64,000 bases of DNA, from positions 62,001 to 126,000 of the forward strand of contig NZ_JAHWYN010000007.1 in assembly GCF_019351435.1 (NCBI RefSeq). Reading direction: 5' to 3'. The notes below the pieces were generated by a model. It saw nothing but the letters and a program-made list of their open reading frames with translations. It was not told the DNA's origin and ran no database searches. Each line of letters starts with the position of its first letter. Position 1 is the stretch's first letter. Source of the DNA: Flavobacterium taihuense (GTDB lineage Bacteria > Bacteroidota > Bacteroidia > Flavobacteriales > Flavobacteriaceae). Below are positions 1 to 8,363 of the stretch, in pieces. The position numbers and the translations under genes are program-made.

Positions 1-518
1 CCATAATGGTTCTAGAAATAAAAGCACCAGAAAAAGATAGTTTTGAATCTTTGAATCATTTGATCCCAGTTTTCTTAAGTTATGTTCTGAGTTTCATTTA
101 CGTCGGGATCTATTGGAACAACCATCATCATATGTTTCAAGTGGTTAAAAAAGTGAATGGTTCTATTTTGTGGGGCAATCTTTTTTTACTCTTTTGGCTG
201 TCCTTGATCCCGTTTGCAACAAGTTGGATCGGAGAACATCATTTTGCTGCAACACCTATGAGTATTTATGGTTTTGTTTTATTGATGTGCGCTATTGCTT
301 ATAATTTGCTCCAAAATAAAATCATAAAATTAGAAGGCAAAGATTCGATTTTGCACCGCGCAGTCGAGAAGGACTTAAAAGGTAAAATATCAGCATTAGC
401 GTATCTTTTGGCAATTCCCTTAGCTTTTGTCTCGCCTTGGATTTCTGGTTTACTTTATATTGCAGTAGCGATGCTCTGGATTATTCCAGATTCAAGAATT
501 GAAAAACAACTAAACTAA
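1..518 (+). CDS. TMEM175-family (DUF1211) membrane protein, 5' end cut off
   Basis: Probable TMEM175-type cation (K+) channel subunit of the inner membrane. The frame is open to the window edge and the first visible codons read I-M-V-L-E-I-K. Family members have FSDGVxAI just before this segment, so the true start lies outside the window and the Met at base 6 is internal. Several hydrophobic helices are visible (about residues 20-37, 53-70, 83-100, 130-160 of the visible part), along with the family-like run WNNHHHMF. The family assignment is firm. Ion selectivity is known only from characterised relatives. Confidence 0.8.
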   Translation, partial: IMVLEIKAPEKDSFESLNHLIPVFLSYVLSFIYVGIYWNNHHHMFQVVKKVNGSILWGNLFLLFWLSLIPFATSWIGEHHFAATPMSIYGFVLLMCAIAYNLLQNKIIKLEGKDSILHRAVEKDLKGKISALAYLLAIPLAFVSPWISGLLYIAVAMLWIIPDSRIEKQLN

Positions 519-529
519 ATTGAAATGAA

Positions 530-994
530 ATGAAGAAAGCTATATTTCCAGGATCGTTTGACCCTATCACCTTAGGGCATGAAGACATCATCAACAGAGG
601 TGTTTCACTTTTTGATGAAATTGTAATTGCAATTGGGGTAAATGCTGAAAAAAAATACATGTTCACGCTCGAAGAAAGAAAACGCTTCATAGAAGAAACC
701 TTCAAAAACGAACCCAAAGTTACCGTTATCACTTATGAAGGTTTAACTATTGACTTGTGTCATAAAATCAAAGCCGATTTTATACTCAGGGGACTTCGCA
801 ACCCCGCCGATTTTGAATTCGAAAAAGCCATCGCACACACCAACAGACGATTGTCAAAAATAGAAACCGTCTTTTTACTGACCGCAGCTCGAACTTCCTA
901 TATCAGTTCCAGCATAGTGAGAGACGTTATCCGAAATTTTGGGGAATACGAAATGCTGGTTCCTGAAGCGGTTAGAGTCAAGTTGCATAAATAG
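530..994 (+). CDS. coaD: Pantetheine-phosphate adenylyltransferase
   Basis: Transfers AMP from ATP to 4'-phosphopantetheine, the fourth step of coenzyme A synthesis, in the cytosol. The N-terminus has the nucleotidyltransferase signature GSFDPITLGHEDII (the T/HxGH element), and RTSYISSSIVRD near the C-terminus matches the ISSTxVR motif. Its 154 residues are normal for the family. It begins 11 bases after the TMEM175-like gene, so the two are probably cotranscribed. Confidence 0.96.
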   Translation: MKKAIFPGSFDPITLGHEDIINRGVSLFDEIVIAIGVNAEKKYMFTLEERKRFIEETFKNEPKVTVITYEGLTIDLCHKIKADFILRGLRNPADFEFEKAIAHTNRRLSKIETVFLLTAARTSYISSSIVRDVIRNFGEYEMLVPEAVRVKLHK

Positions 995-1133
995 TTTTTG
1001 TTTGTCATTTTGAGAAACTAAACCACTACAATTGATAGATATTTGCAAAATGATAACCTCACCCTTAAAAACAAAACTTGCAAAACCTACTTAATAACCG
1101 TAATTTCGCAACCTAAAATAACACACACCTATA

Positions 1134-1712
1134 ATGAGTTTTGAAAGAGAATTAAATAAACGCAGTGGTTCCCAATGTGAATTATGTGCTGCTACCGAAA
1201 ACTTAAAAGAATTCCAAGTACTACCTACTAAAAAGGGAGGATTGGACGAAAGTATTTTTGCTTGTGCCACTTGCATCGATCAAATAGAAAATCCTGGTCA
1301 TGAAGATTTAAACCACTGGAGATGTTTGAACGACAGCATGTGGAGTGAACATACTCCCGTACAAGTTGTTGCATGGAGAATATTAAGTCGTTTGCGCAAA
1401 AATGGTTGTCCACAAGAATTATTGGAACAAATGTATTTTGACGAAGACACCTTGGCGTGGGCTCAAGCCACAGGAGAAGGTGAAGATGACGAAAACAAAA
1501 TTATCCACCGTGATGTGAATGGGGTGATTCTAACTCATGGAGATTCAGTCGTGTTAATCAAAGATCTAAAAGTAAAAGGATCTAGTATGGTTGCCAAACA
1601 AGGAACTTCGGTACGTAACATCCGATTAGACCATGAAAATGCTGAATACATTGAAGGAAAAGTAGATGGCCAACAAATTGTAATTATCACACAATACGTG
1701 AAGAAAATATAG
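1134..1712 (+). CDS. PhnA/YjdM-like zinc-ribbon protein
   Basis: Two CxxC pairs near the N-terminus (CELC at residues 15-18, CATC at 44-47) form a zinc ribbon. The C-terminal ~70 residues (from HRDVNGVILTHGDSVVLIKDLKVKG) are the PhnA domain. Despite the name, PhnA/YjdM proteins are not phosphonoacetate hydrolases and their function is unsettled. The middle part (about residues 48-120) is longer than in E. coli YjdM. The gene stands alone and ends at a bidirectional terminator. A weak -7-like TAATTTCG lies at 1101-1108. Confidence 0.85.
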   Translation: MSFERELNKRSGSQCELCAATENLKEFQVLPTKKGGLDESIFACATCIDQIENPGHEDLNHWRCLNDSMWSEHTPVQVVAWRILSRLRKNGCPQELLEQMYFDEDTLAWAQATGEGEDDENKIIHRDVNGVILTHGDSVVLIKDLKVKGSSMVAKQGTSVRNIRLDHENAEYIEGKVDGQQIVIITQYVKKI

Positions 1713-1734
1713 ATTTCAGATTTAACAAAAAAAA

Positions 1735-1767
1735 TCCGATTCGCCAAGGTGAATCGGACTTTTTTTT
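1735..1767. terminator. Bidirectional intrinsic terminator
   Basis: TCCGATTC (1735-1742) pairs perfectly with GAATCGGA (1751-1758). An A-run lies before the hairpin and a T-run after it, so it can serve both the PhnA-like gene and the convergent gene ending at 1809. Flanking arms AGATTTCAGATTT (1711-1723) and AAATCTGAAATCT (1784-1796) form an outer 13-base inverted repeat. Confidence 0.9.
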
Positions 1768-1808
1768 ACTTCAATTTTTTCTGAAATCTGAAATCTGACT
1801 TCTAGCTT

Positions 1809-2249
1809 TTAGCTTTTCTGAAATAATTTTTCAACTTGTTCTTTAGACAATGGCTCAGAAATATGAGTAGAAGTCGCCTCTTTGTTAGAAACCATAAACT
1901 GTACCGTTGTTTTATCAGAGCTGGCAATATAATGTAACCAGACAAAATTATTAGGTAATTCCAATTTTACATCATTCAAAGGACTAGACGTAAATCCTTT
2001 TGATATAATACCATAAAGACTTTGATACGCATTATCAACATTCTTGAATGTAAAAGCCTTTAAAGCGGCTTCTTCATCATCACTTTGAACTGTTGTGTAA
2101 AAAAAAGTAAATTCATCTCCAATTTTTTGAACATAAAAATTATTATTTACTCTACCCAATTTTTCAACTGGCACAGTTTCAACAACTTTAATTTGGCTAA
2201 AGCCAATAGAACTAATAAACAAAACAGCAATCGCAATAACTTTTTTCAT
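1809..2249 (-). CDS. Small secreted protein of unknown function
   Basis: Not recognised. It has 146 residues with a clear Sec signal peptide (MKKVIAIAVLFISSIGFSQ, cleavage probably after FSQ). The mature part is mixed alpha/beta in appearance, with no cysteines and no obvious catalytic motif. It contains FYVQKIGDEFTFFYTT and ends in a charged helix (SKEQVEKLFQKS). Periplasmic or surface location is inferred from the signal alone. It is monocistronic, convergent with the PhnA-like gene and sharing its terminator. Confidence 0.75.
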   Translation of the reverse strand: MKKVIAIAVLFISSIGFSQIKVVETVPVEKLGRVNNNFYVQKIGDEFTFFYTTVQSDDEEAALKAFTFKNVDNAYQSLYGIISKGFTSSPLNDVKLELPNNFVWLHYIASSDKTTVQFMVSNKEATSTHISEPLSKEQVEKLFQKS

Positions 2250-2537
2250 AATTTATTTAGGGTTTAATGACATACTCAATAGGTAAGTATTTGTCAGCAA
2301 ACATAATAATAAAAAAAAACAACTTCTTTGTTGATGTTTTTTTTTATTAACATTAAAGTAAAAATTTTGTTTGTAAATAAAAGCCTTCCCTCATAAGACG
2401 TCATTTCAATCCCAATTTTTACAATATTAAACTATAAAAAATTATTAATAGCAAATTGAACTGTTAACTATTATTTTTAGCATGAATGTTTTTCTGATTT
2501 TGAGTAAATCTAAAGTCATATGTGTAAAACCTGTAGT
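2250..2537. other. Intergenic region, no gene seen
   Basis: This 288-base AT-rich spacer lies between two minus-strand genes. It must hold the promoter of the secreted-protein gene. A weak hairpin, CAAC-N6-GTTG followed by a T-run in the minus direction (about 2310-2345), could end helicase transcripts. No coding frame or RNA gene was recognised. Confidence 0.5.
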
Positions 2538-3887
2538 CTACTCCTCCTCCTTCTTAATTACCTTTCTGGCTACCTCAATTTTAAACTTCTTGCCTTTCAT
2601 TTTTTCATCTTTAATGGCATGAAGCAAATCTTTCACTTTATTGAATTTTACCGCTGCAAACGAAATAAAATCTTTTACCTCTATTAAACCCAAATCTCCT
2701 TTTTCCAGTTTTCCTTTTTGAGAAAAGAAACCAACAATGTCAATTTTATTCAATTTGTTTTTCTTTCCGCCACTGATGTAAATTGTTTGAAACTCTGGTG
2801 GCTTTGGTAACGCATTTGAATTTTCTACATTAAATAATTCCATTCCGTAATCCAGGTAATCCATTTTTTTCTCACTTTCATGAGCAATAACATATGCCGT
2901 TCCAGATGCCAACATACGTGCGGTACGACCATTTCTGTGTGTGAATTCATCTTCTTTTAATGGCAAATGATAATGAATTACATGTTTCATTTCGGGAATA
3001 TCCAGTCCACGAGCTGCTAAATCAGTAGTGATCAAGTAACTCATGCTTCCATTACGAAACTGAATTAACGACCTTTCACGTTCATCCTGATCCATACCAC
3101 CATGATAATAAGTAGCATAAATCCCTTTTTCGTTTAGGGTATCGCTAATACGTTCGGCGGCATCACGATGATTGCAAAAAACAATCGCCTGTTGGGATTT
3201 TAAAGAACATATCAAATTAAACAAACTTCCCAGTTTGTCTTTTTCTTTAGAAACAACCATTTTGGTAGCCAAGTTACTTTCCTGTTCCTCTTCGGTTGGA
3301 ATAAAATCCAAGATTGTTGGATTCACAACTCGAGTGTATTTTGGAATTTCAATATCCGATGTAGCTGAAACCAAAACACGTTTGTTTAATTTACTCAGTT
3401 TACCAATAATGAAAGACATTTGTTCATGGAAACCTAACTGCAACGATTTGTCAAACTCATCCAAAATCAAAGTTTGGATTTTGTCCAATCGAAAAGTGCC
3501 TCTGTCGATATGATCTGCGATTCGACCTGGAGTTCCTATCAAAACAGCTGGTGGATTACTTAAGTTTTTAATTTCGGTATCAATAGAATGTCCGCCGTAG
3601 CACACATTTACTTTGTAATCAGTCCCCATTTTTTTCCAAACCTGTTCAATTTGCAATCCTAATTCGCGTGATGGAACCAGAATCAAACATTGAACCGATA
3701 GAATTTCGGGCTGTAACATTTCAAAAATAGGCAACAAAAAAGCTAATGTTTTACCTGAACCTGTTGGGGAAAGCAGTAAAACATTATTATCGTTAAGGAT
3801 GACATCTTGTGCAACTTCTTGCATTTCATTTAGGCTTTTGATACCTAAATTCAATAATATATTGTTGGAATGGTGTTTCTTATTCAT
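2538..3887 (-). CDS. DEAD-box RNA helicase with DbpA-type RNA-binding domain
   Basis: An ATP-dependent RNA helicase, by family likely acting in large ribosomal subunit assembly. Visible motifs in order are the Q-motif region (LGIKSLNEMQ), Walker A SPTGSGKT, GTPGR, motif II DEFD in place of DEAD, SATS, and HRNGRTAR. The last ~75 residues (KIDIVGFFSQKGKL...FKIEVARK) match the DbpA C-terminal RRM-like domain that binds 23S rRNA in E. coli DbpA. Its 449 residues are normal. DbpA orthology is inferred from the C-terminal domain. A -7 box ends four bases before the start codon. Confidence 0.88.
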   Translation of the reverse strand: MNKKHHSNNILLNLGIKSLNEMQEVAQDVILNDNNVLLLSPTGSGKTLAFLLPIFEMLQPEILSVQCLILVPSRELGLQIEQVWKKMGTDYKVNVCYGGHSIDTEIKNLSNPPAVLIGTPGRIADHIDRGTFRLDKIQTLILDEFDKSLQLGFHEQMSFIIGKLSKLNKRVLVSATSDIEIPKYTRVVNPTILDFIPTEEEQESNLATKMVVSKEKDKLGSLFNLICSLKSQQAIVFCNHRDAAERISDTLNEKGIYATYYHGGMDQDERERSLIQFRNGSMSYLITTDLAARGLDIPEMKHVIHYHLPLKEDEFTHRNGRTARMLASGTAYVIAHESEKKMDYLDYGMELFNVENSNALPKPPEFQTIYISGGKKNKLNKIDIVGFFSQKGKLEKGDLGLIEVKDFISFAAVKFNKVKDLLHAIKDEKMKGKKFKIEVARKVIKKEEE

Positions 3888-3891
3888 TTTG

Positions 3892-3899
3892 CAAAGGTA
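3892..3899 (-). promoter_or_regulatory. -7 promoter box of the RNA helicase gene
   Basis: On the minus strand this reads TACCTTTG, a perfect TAnnTTTG match, with only four bases before the ATG. Transcription would begin at or within a base or two of the start codon, giving a leaderless mRNA. No clear -33 TTG was found. Confidence 0.65.
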
Positions 3900-3983
3900 G
3901 TTTAAAAAAAGTGTTCATTATTCACTTTTTAGTGATGTGTAAAATGTAAAATCAAATTATAAACAACTAAAATTAAAAATAAT

Positions 3984-3991
3984 TACATTTG
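3984..3991 (+). promoter_or_regulatory. -7 promoter box of the M14 peptidase gene
   Basis: TACATTTG matches TAnnTTTG. It contains the TTG at 3989 that could be taken as a start codon, so the ATG at 4016 is the better start. No good -33 element is visible. Confidence 0.55.
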
Positions 3992-4015
3992 GAAACCAAA
4001 TCAAAAATCAATCTC

Positions 4016-5746
4016 ATGCAATTAATACGCTTTTGTTTCCTGTTGATCACAGTTTCTGTTTTTGCTCAAAATAATAATAAATATATTACTTTCTTTGAAA
4101 AAGAAAACGGAAACAAATCAGCCAATTATCAAGAAACAATCGCCTATTATACTCTTTTGGCCCATGATTTTCAAACTATCAAAATGGAAAAAATGGGATT
4201 GACGGATAGTGGCGAACCATTATACATGATTACTTTCAATCCTGAAAAGAATTTTAATTTTGAAAACATCCAAAAAAACAAAGCAGTATTATTCCTGAAT
4301 AATGGAATTCACGCAGGTGAACCAGACGGCATAGACGCAACTATGCAATTGTTTCGTGATTTAGCTTTAGGCAAAATAAAAACTCCCAAAAACACGGTTA
4401 TAGTTACGATTCCAATTTACAATATCGGTGGCGCTTTGAATCGAAATTCAACTACAAGAGCCAACCAAGAAGGCCCGGAAGAGTATGGCTTTCGAGGCAA
4501 TGCCCGAAACTACGATTTGAATCGCGACATGATTAAATCCGACACCCGAAACACCAAAAGTTTTGTCGAAATATATCATAAAATAAATCCAGATGTTTTT
4601 ATCGATAATCATGTGAGCAATCGTTCCGATTATCAATACAAACTGACCTATATCATGACACAGCACAATAAATTGGGAACCATCTTAGGAGATTACATTA
4701 ATACCGAAATGATGCCATTTATTGTAAAAGATTTGGAACAAAAAAACATTCCTACAACACCTTATGTCAATGCATTTGAAGAAACTCCAGACAATGGTTT
4801 CGTGCAATTCTCAGACACCCCAAGGTACACGACTGGTTACACATCATTATTCAATACAATTGGTTTTGTTGTTGAAACTCACATGCTCAAAAAATATGCT
4901 GATCGTGTAAAAGCGACCTACGAATATATGGTCTCAACAATTGACTATATCGATTTGAATTATAAAAAAATAAAAGAATTACGTGCCAAAAACGAAGAAC
5001 AATATAAACCTAAAAAATCATATCCTGTTGAATGGAAAATAGACAGCTCTAAGGCTACAACCTTTTTATTTTCAGGTTTTGAAGCTTCCTATAAAAAAAG
5101 TGAAGTCACTACTGGTCAACGATTATTTTACGACAGAACTAAACCATACCAGAAGAACGTTCCTTATATCAAAGAATATAAATCAGTTAAAGATGTTATT
5201 ATTCCGAAATCCTACATTATCCCAAAAGGCTATTGGAATGTAATTGATTTATTAAAAAGTAATAATTGCAAATACACACAATTAAAAAAAGATACAATTA
5301 TTGAAGTCGAAAGTTATAAAATTGCCGATTATAAAACTTCGAGTCAAGTTTATGAAGGGCATTATCCCCATAGAAACACAAAATTGACGGCAACTATTGA
5401 GAAGAAATCATTTGCCAAAGGGGATTATTTATTTTCTACTGAACAAAAAGCTGTAAAATATTTATTGGAAACTTTAGAACCAGAAGCTGTTGATTCGTTC
5501 TTCAATTGGAACTTTTTCGACAGTATTTTACAACAAAAAGAAGGATATTCTGAATATGTTTTTGAAGATTTGGCTGCCCAAATTTTAAAAGACAACCCTA
5601 GTTTAAAAATAGAATTGGAAACGAAAGTCAATAATGACCCTGCATTTGCAAAAAATAGCGAAGCACAATTGGATTGGGTTTATAAACATTCCAAATTCTA
5701 TGAAAAAGAACATTTACAATATCCGGTTTACAGATTACTCAACTAA
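4016..5746 (+). CDS. Secreted M14-family zinc carboxypeptidase
   Basis: A zinc metallopeptidase, probably in the periplasm or outside the cell. From the ATG at 4016 the N-terminus is a Sec signal peptide (MQLIRFCFLLITVSVFAQ). A TTG start at 3989 is possible but overlaps a -7 box. The M14 residues are present: zinc ligands in NGIHAGEPDG (HxxE) and the distal His in FIDNHVSN, and the general-base Glu in GFVVETHMLK. The catalytic domain fills about residues 25-330. The C-terminal ~230 residues are unassigned. At 576 residues it is longer than a minimal carboxypeptidase. Substrate unknown. Confidence 0.86.
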   Translation: MQLIRFCFLLITVSVFAQNNNKYITFFEKENGNKSANYQETIAYYTLLAHDFQTIKMEKMGLTDSGEPLYMITFNPEKNFNFENIQKNKAVLFLNNGIHAGEPDGIDATMQLFRDLALGKIKTPKNTVIVTIPIYNIGGALNRNSTTRANQEGPEEYGFRGNARNYDLNRDMIKSDTRNTKSFVEIYHKINPDVFIDNHVSNRSDYQYKLTYIMTQHNKLGTILGDYINTEMMPFIVKDLEQKNIPTTPYVNAFEETPDNGFVQFSDTPRYTTGYTSLFNTIGFVVETHMLKKYADRVKATYEYMVSTIDYIDLNYKKIKELRAKNEEQYKPKKSYPVEWKIDSSKATTFLFSGFEASYKKSEVTTGQRLFYDRTKPYQKNVPYIKEYKSVKDVIIPKSYIIPKGYWNVIDLLKSNNCKYTQLKKDTIIEVESYKIADYKTSSQVYEGHYPHRNTKLTATIEKKSFAKGDYLFSTEQKAVKYLLETLEPEAVDSFFNWNFFDSILQQKEGYSEYVFEDLAAQILKDNPSLKIELETKVNNDPAFAKNSEAQLDWVYKHSKFYEKEHLQYPVYRLLN

Positions 5747-5753
5747 TATTGTT

Positions 5754-6356
5754 TTATTTTATTAATTTTTCTTCTTCGAATAGTAGTTTAATATTCTCAT
5801 ATGAATTTTGTAATGCCTCTGGAATTTCACTCGGTTTAAGCCAAGCTACTTTTTCTATTCCTTCTTCCAATTGCCCTATTGGTGTTCCTTCGAAGGTAGA
5901 TTCCATCTCAAACCAATGTGTTATTTTTAATTTATATTTTCCATTGCGCTTAAAAACATGATACGTTTTCTGTAACTTCTTGATAACTTTCAATTCATTT
6001 ACACCAGTTTCTTCTTCAACTTCACGCATAGCAGTATCTTCTATTAGTTCTCCTTTATCGATACCACCTTTGGGTAAATCCCATTTCCCGTTTCTAAAAA
6101 TGAATAAAACTTCACCTTTTTTGTTATACACCAATCCACCTCCAGCTTTGTTTACAGGAATTTTTGCTTTCAAAGTTTTCATAATCACACTTTCATCAGG
6201 GTGATAGAGATAGGCTTTTTTAATTTTATTTTGAAACATTTTGACAATAACCTGCTCAATATCAATGCTATCAAGCAAGAAAAGTTGAAAATCTGTCTCC
6301 TTAGAGATTTCATTTGTCAAAAAAAGTGGTTTGTCGTTAACAAAAACTTTATACAT
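5754..6356 (-). CDS. Nudix hydrolase
   Basis: Hydrolyses a nucleoside diphosphate linked to another group; the substrate cannot be read from sequence. The Nudix box is complete at about residues 119-141: G-x5-E-x7-REVEEETGV, from GGIDKGE to the final V. An N-terminal ~80-residue extension precedes it. I chose the start MYKVFVNDKPLF (6356) over a longer frame opening at 6518, because the longer frame would overlap pyrE by more than 150 bases. It is divergent from pyrE with 7 bases between start codons and convergent with the peptidase gene with 7 bases between stops. Confidence 0.85.
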   Translation of the reverse strand: MYKVFVNDKPLFLTNEISKETDFQLFLLDSIDIEQVIVKMFQNKIKKAYLYHPDESVIMKTLKAKIPVNKAGGGLVYNKKGEVLFIFRNGKWDLPKGGIDKGELIEDTAMREVEEETGVNELKVIKKLQKTYHVFKRNGKYKLKITHWFEMESTFEGTPIGQLEEGIEKVAWLKPSEIPEALQNSYENIKLLFEEEKLIK

Positions 6357-6359
6357 TTG
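6330..6359 (+). promoter_or_regulatory. pyrE promoter (-33 and -7 boxes)
   Basis: TTTG (6330-6333), 18 bases, then TACATTTG (6352-6359): an excellent Bacteroidota promoter. The ATG of pyrE follows after four bases, so the transcript is probably leaderless. The whole promoter lies within the first codons of the divergent Nudix gene. Confidence 0.8.
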
Positions 6360-6363
6360 TATT

Positions 6364-7005
6364 ATGATTTTTAATAAAGATACAGCCGAAAAAACAGCCG
6401 AATTGCTTTTGCAAATAAATGCAATTAAATTGAATCCAGGAAATCCTTTTACATGGGCTTCTGGATGGAAATCGCCTATATATTGCGATAACCGCTTAAT
6501 ACTCTCGTTTCCAGCCATAAGAAATTATGTTCGAGATGAATTTTCTAAAAACATCGAGAAACAATTTGGCAAGCCAGACGTTATTGCCGGTGTAGCAACT
6601 GGAGCAATAGGAATAGGAATGCTAGTTGCAGAAAGTATGGGATTACCTTTTGTATATGTTCGACCAGAACCTAAGAAACATGGTCGTCAAAACCAAGTAG
6701 AAGGTTTTTTACAAAAAGGACAAAGCGTAGTAATAATAGAAGATTTAATTAGTACTGGAAACAGTAGTTTGCTTGCCGTTGAAGGCTTACGGGAAGCAGG
6801 AGCAGTTATAAAAGGAATGGCAGCAATATTTACCTATGGCTTTGATGTTGCAGACCAGAACTTCAAAAATTCCAATATTGATTTGTACACTTTGAGCAAC
6901 TATCAAAATTTATTGAATTTGGCGGTTGCCAAAAGTTATATTACAGAGAAAGAAGAGCAAACTTTGAGAGAATGGAATGTAAGTCCATCTACTTGGGGAA
7001 TTTAA
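6364..7005 (+). CDS. pyrE: Orotate phosphoribosyltransferase
   Basis: Makes orotidine 5'-phosphate from orotate and PRPP in pyrimidine synthesis. The PRPP-binding motif VVIIEDLISTGNSSL is clear (about residues 118-132), as is the preceding PDVIAGVATGAIGIGML. Start at the ATG at 6364 gives 213 residues, normal for PyrE. An upstream TTG (6331) lies in the -33 box and is rejected. The gene leads a set with the SRPBCC gene. Confidence 0.95.
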   Translation: MIFNKDTAEKTAELLLQINAIKLNPGNPFTWASGWKSPIYCDNRLILSFPAIRNYVRDEFSKNIEKQFGKPDVIAGVATGAIGIGMLVAESMGLPFVYVRPEPKKHGRQNQVEGFLQKGQSVVIIEDLISTGNSSLLAVEGLREAGAVIKGMAAIFTYGFDVADQNFKNSNIDLYTLSNYQNLLNLAVAKSYITEKEEQTLREWNVSPSTWGI

Positions 7006-7070
7006 AGTACAGGCTTTAGATTACAAATTTTGGATTTAAATAAATAAAATAACAAACATTAAATACAATT

Positions 7071-7463
7071 ATGAACTTAGAAAGTCCAAAAGTTACAGTT
7101 GAGAAATCAAGCCAAGAATTATTCGATTTATTGAGTGATGTAAAAAACTTCGAAAAATTAATGCCCGATAATATTGCAAAATTTGAAGTTATCGGAGAAG
7201 ATGCTTTTATTTTTGGATTAAAAGGAATGCCAGAAATCAAATTAAAGATGAAAGAAAAAGTAGCTCCAAGCAAAATCGTTTTGGGAGCTGCAAGCGACAA
7301 ACTTCCATTTACTTTGGTAGCTAATATCGATACTCTTTCAGAAAATTCAAGTGCTGTAAAACTGGATTTTGAAGGTGAATTTAATGCAATGATGGCCATG
7401 ATGATAAAAGGTCCAATCGGCAAGTTCATCGAAACCTTGGCAAACAACATGACAAAACTTTAA
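7071..7463 (+). CDS. SRPBCC-fold protein
   Basis: A 130-residue cytosolic protein of the START/Bet v 1-like (SRPBCC) superfamily, recognised from the pattern SSQELFDLLSDVKNFEKLMPDN at the N-terminus and the long C-terminal helix (MMAMMIKGPIGKFIETLANNM). This fold binds hydrophobic ligands, but the ligand here is unknown. It lies 65 bases after pyrE and ends at a terminator. Confidence 0.8.
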   Translation: MNLESPKVTVEKSSQELFDLLSDVKNFEKLMPDNIAKFEVIGEDAFIFGLKGMPEIKLKMKEKVAPSKIVLGAASDKLPFTLVANIDTLSENSSAVKLDFEGEFNAMMAMMIKGPIGKFIETLANNMTKL

Positions 7464-7485
7464 TATTTATCATTAAGAACAAAGA

Positions 7486-7514
7486 CCTTTTAGCTATAAA
7501 CTAAAAGGCTTTTT
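7486..7514 (+). terminator. Intrinsic terminator after the SRPBCC gene
   Basis: CCTTTTAG (7486-7493) pairs with CTAAAAGG (7501-7508) across a 7-base loop, followed by a T-rich tail. Confidence 0.85.
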
Positions 7515-7538
7515 CTTGATATAACAACGAATTTTGAC

Positions 7539-8267
7539 TTAATACAACATTTGCACTTCTTTCAGATTATATTCACAAATACTATCATCTTCCAAAAGAA
7601 TCTGAAGTTTACCTATTGATGACACTCCTTTTATGATACCCATAAAATTGTTTTCATTTTCGTCGGTAAAAGCACTAGGAATCCCAACTCTAAATAATTC
7701 ATTAGTATATTCATTCCACAATTGAGAAGCCGATATCTGATAATTTTCTGTAATTAGTTCCATTTCGTCTACGATTGCCAATAAAATTTCTTCTTTATCA
7801 AAAAAGGAACTGCAAATTAACGCCAATGATGAAGCTCTGGGTAAATATTCAAATTGTACTTGGTTTACATTTAGCCCCAACCCTACAATAGATGTAATCG
7901 TTCCCTCACCCTTTATACTGTTTTCTATCAGGATGCCACCAATTTTCTTATTGGCTGACATAATGTCGTTTGGCCATTTTACACTTAATTCAGGTATATT
8001 ATACTTTTTTAAGGTTCTGATTACAGCCAATGAAACCACTACATTTAGATTAAAAACAGTCTCATTGTCAAATAAAAAATTTTTAATCAAAACACTCATT
8101 ATAAGATTTTTACCAGACTCAGAATCCCATTTAGACCCCATCTGTCCTTTCCCTTTCAGCTGATTCTCCGCAGTAACTACAGTGAAATTTTGAACCTCAT
8201 GTTTGTTCGACAATCCTTTTAGAAACTCATTTGTAGAATCTATGGCATCGAGTTTGATTAGCTTCAT
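7539..8267 (-). CDS. birA: Biotin--[acetyl-CoA-carboxylase] ligase
   Basis: Activates biotin as biotinyl-AMP and attaches it to the carboxyl carrier protein. Visible motifs: DSTNEFLK at the N-terminus, the biotinyl-AMP loop KGKGQMGSKWDS and KWPNDIM (lysine and substrate contact region). No N-terminal helix-turn-helix, so this is the catalytic-only type and not a repressor. Start MKLIKLDAIDSTNEF (8267), 242 residues; a longer frame from 8315 adds 16 non-conserved residues upstream of the TSS. Divergent from rsfS. Confidence 0.93.
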   Translation of the reverse strand: MKLIKLDAIDSTNEFLKGLSNKHEVQNFTVVTAENQLKGKGQMGSKWDSESGKNLIMSVLIKNFLFDNETVFNLNVVVSLAVIRTLKKYNIPELSVKWPNDIMSANKKIGGILIENSIKGEGTITSIVGLGLNVNQVQFEYLPRASSLALICSSFFDKEEILLAIVDEMELITENYQISASQLWNEYTNELFRVGIPSAFTDENENNFMGIIKGVSSIGKLQILLEDDSICEYNLKEVQMLY

Positions 8268-8312
8268 GTGTACTTTTTTTTGTAAAACATAATTTAATAT
8301 TATGTTAAGGTT

Positions 8313-8320
8313 CAAAATTA
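8313..8320 (-). promoter_or_regulatory. -7 promoter box of birA
   Basis: TAATTTTG on the minus strand, perfect TAnnTTTG. It sits 45 bases before the start codon chosen for birA and only 14 bases from the rsfS -7 box on the other strand. Confidence 0.6.
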
Positions 8321-8334
8321 ATCACAAAAAATGG

Positions 8335-8342
8335 TAACTTTA
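8335..8342 (+). promoter_or_regulatory. -7-like box of the rsfS gene
   Basis: TAACTTTA, one base off TAnnTTTG, 21 bases before the rsfS ATG. Back-to-back with the birA promoter. Confidence 0.45.
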
Positions 8343-8363
8343 CAAACTTATATAAAAAATTAA

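Noticed and set aside
2310..2345. Possible terminator CAAC-N6-GTTG with T-run
   Set aside because: Only four GC-containing stem pairs and about 200 bases past the helicase stop; noted in the intergenic entry but not called.
3989..4015. TTG start for the M14 peptidase
   Set aside because: The TTG is the end of a TACATTTG -7 box, and the ATG at 4016 gives a normal signal peptide.
6331..6363. TTG start for pyrE
   Set aside because: The TTG is part of the -33 box and lies upstream of the predicted start site.
6357..6518. Longer N-terminus for the Nudix gene
   Set aside because: It would overlap pyrE extensively and adds residues not typical of the family; MYKVFVND at 6356 is the better start.
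8268..8315. Longer N-terminus for birA
   Set aside because: The extra residues are not family-like and the -7 box at 8313-8320 lies on top of that start codon.
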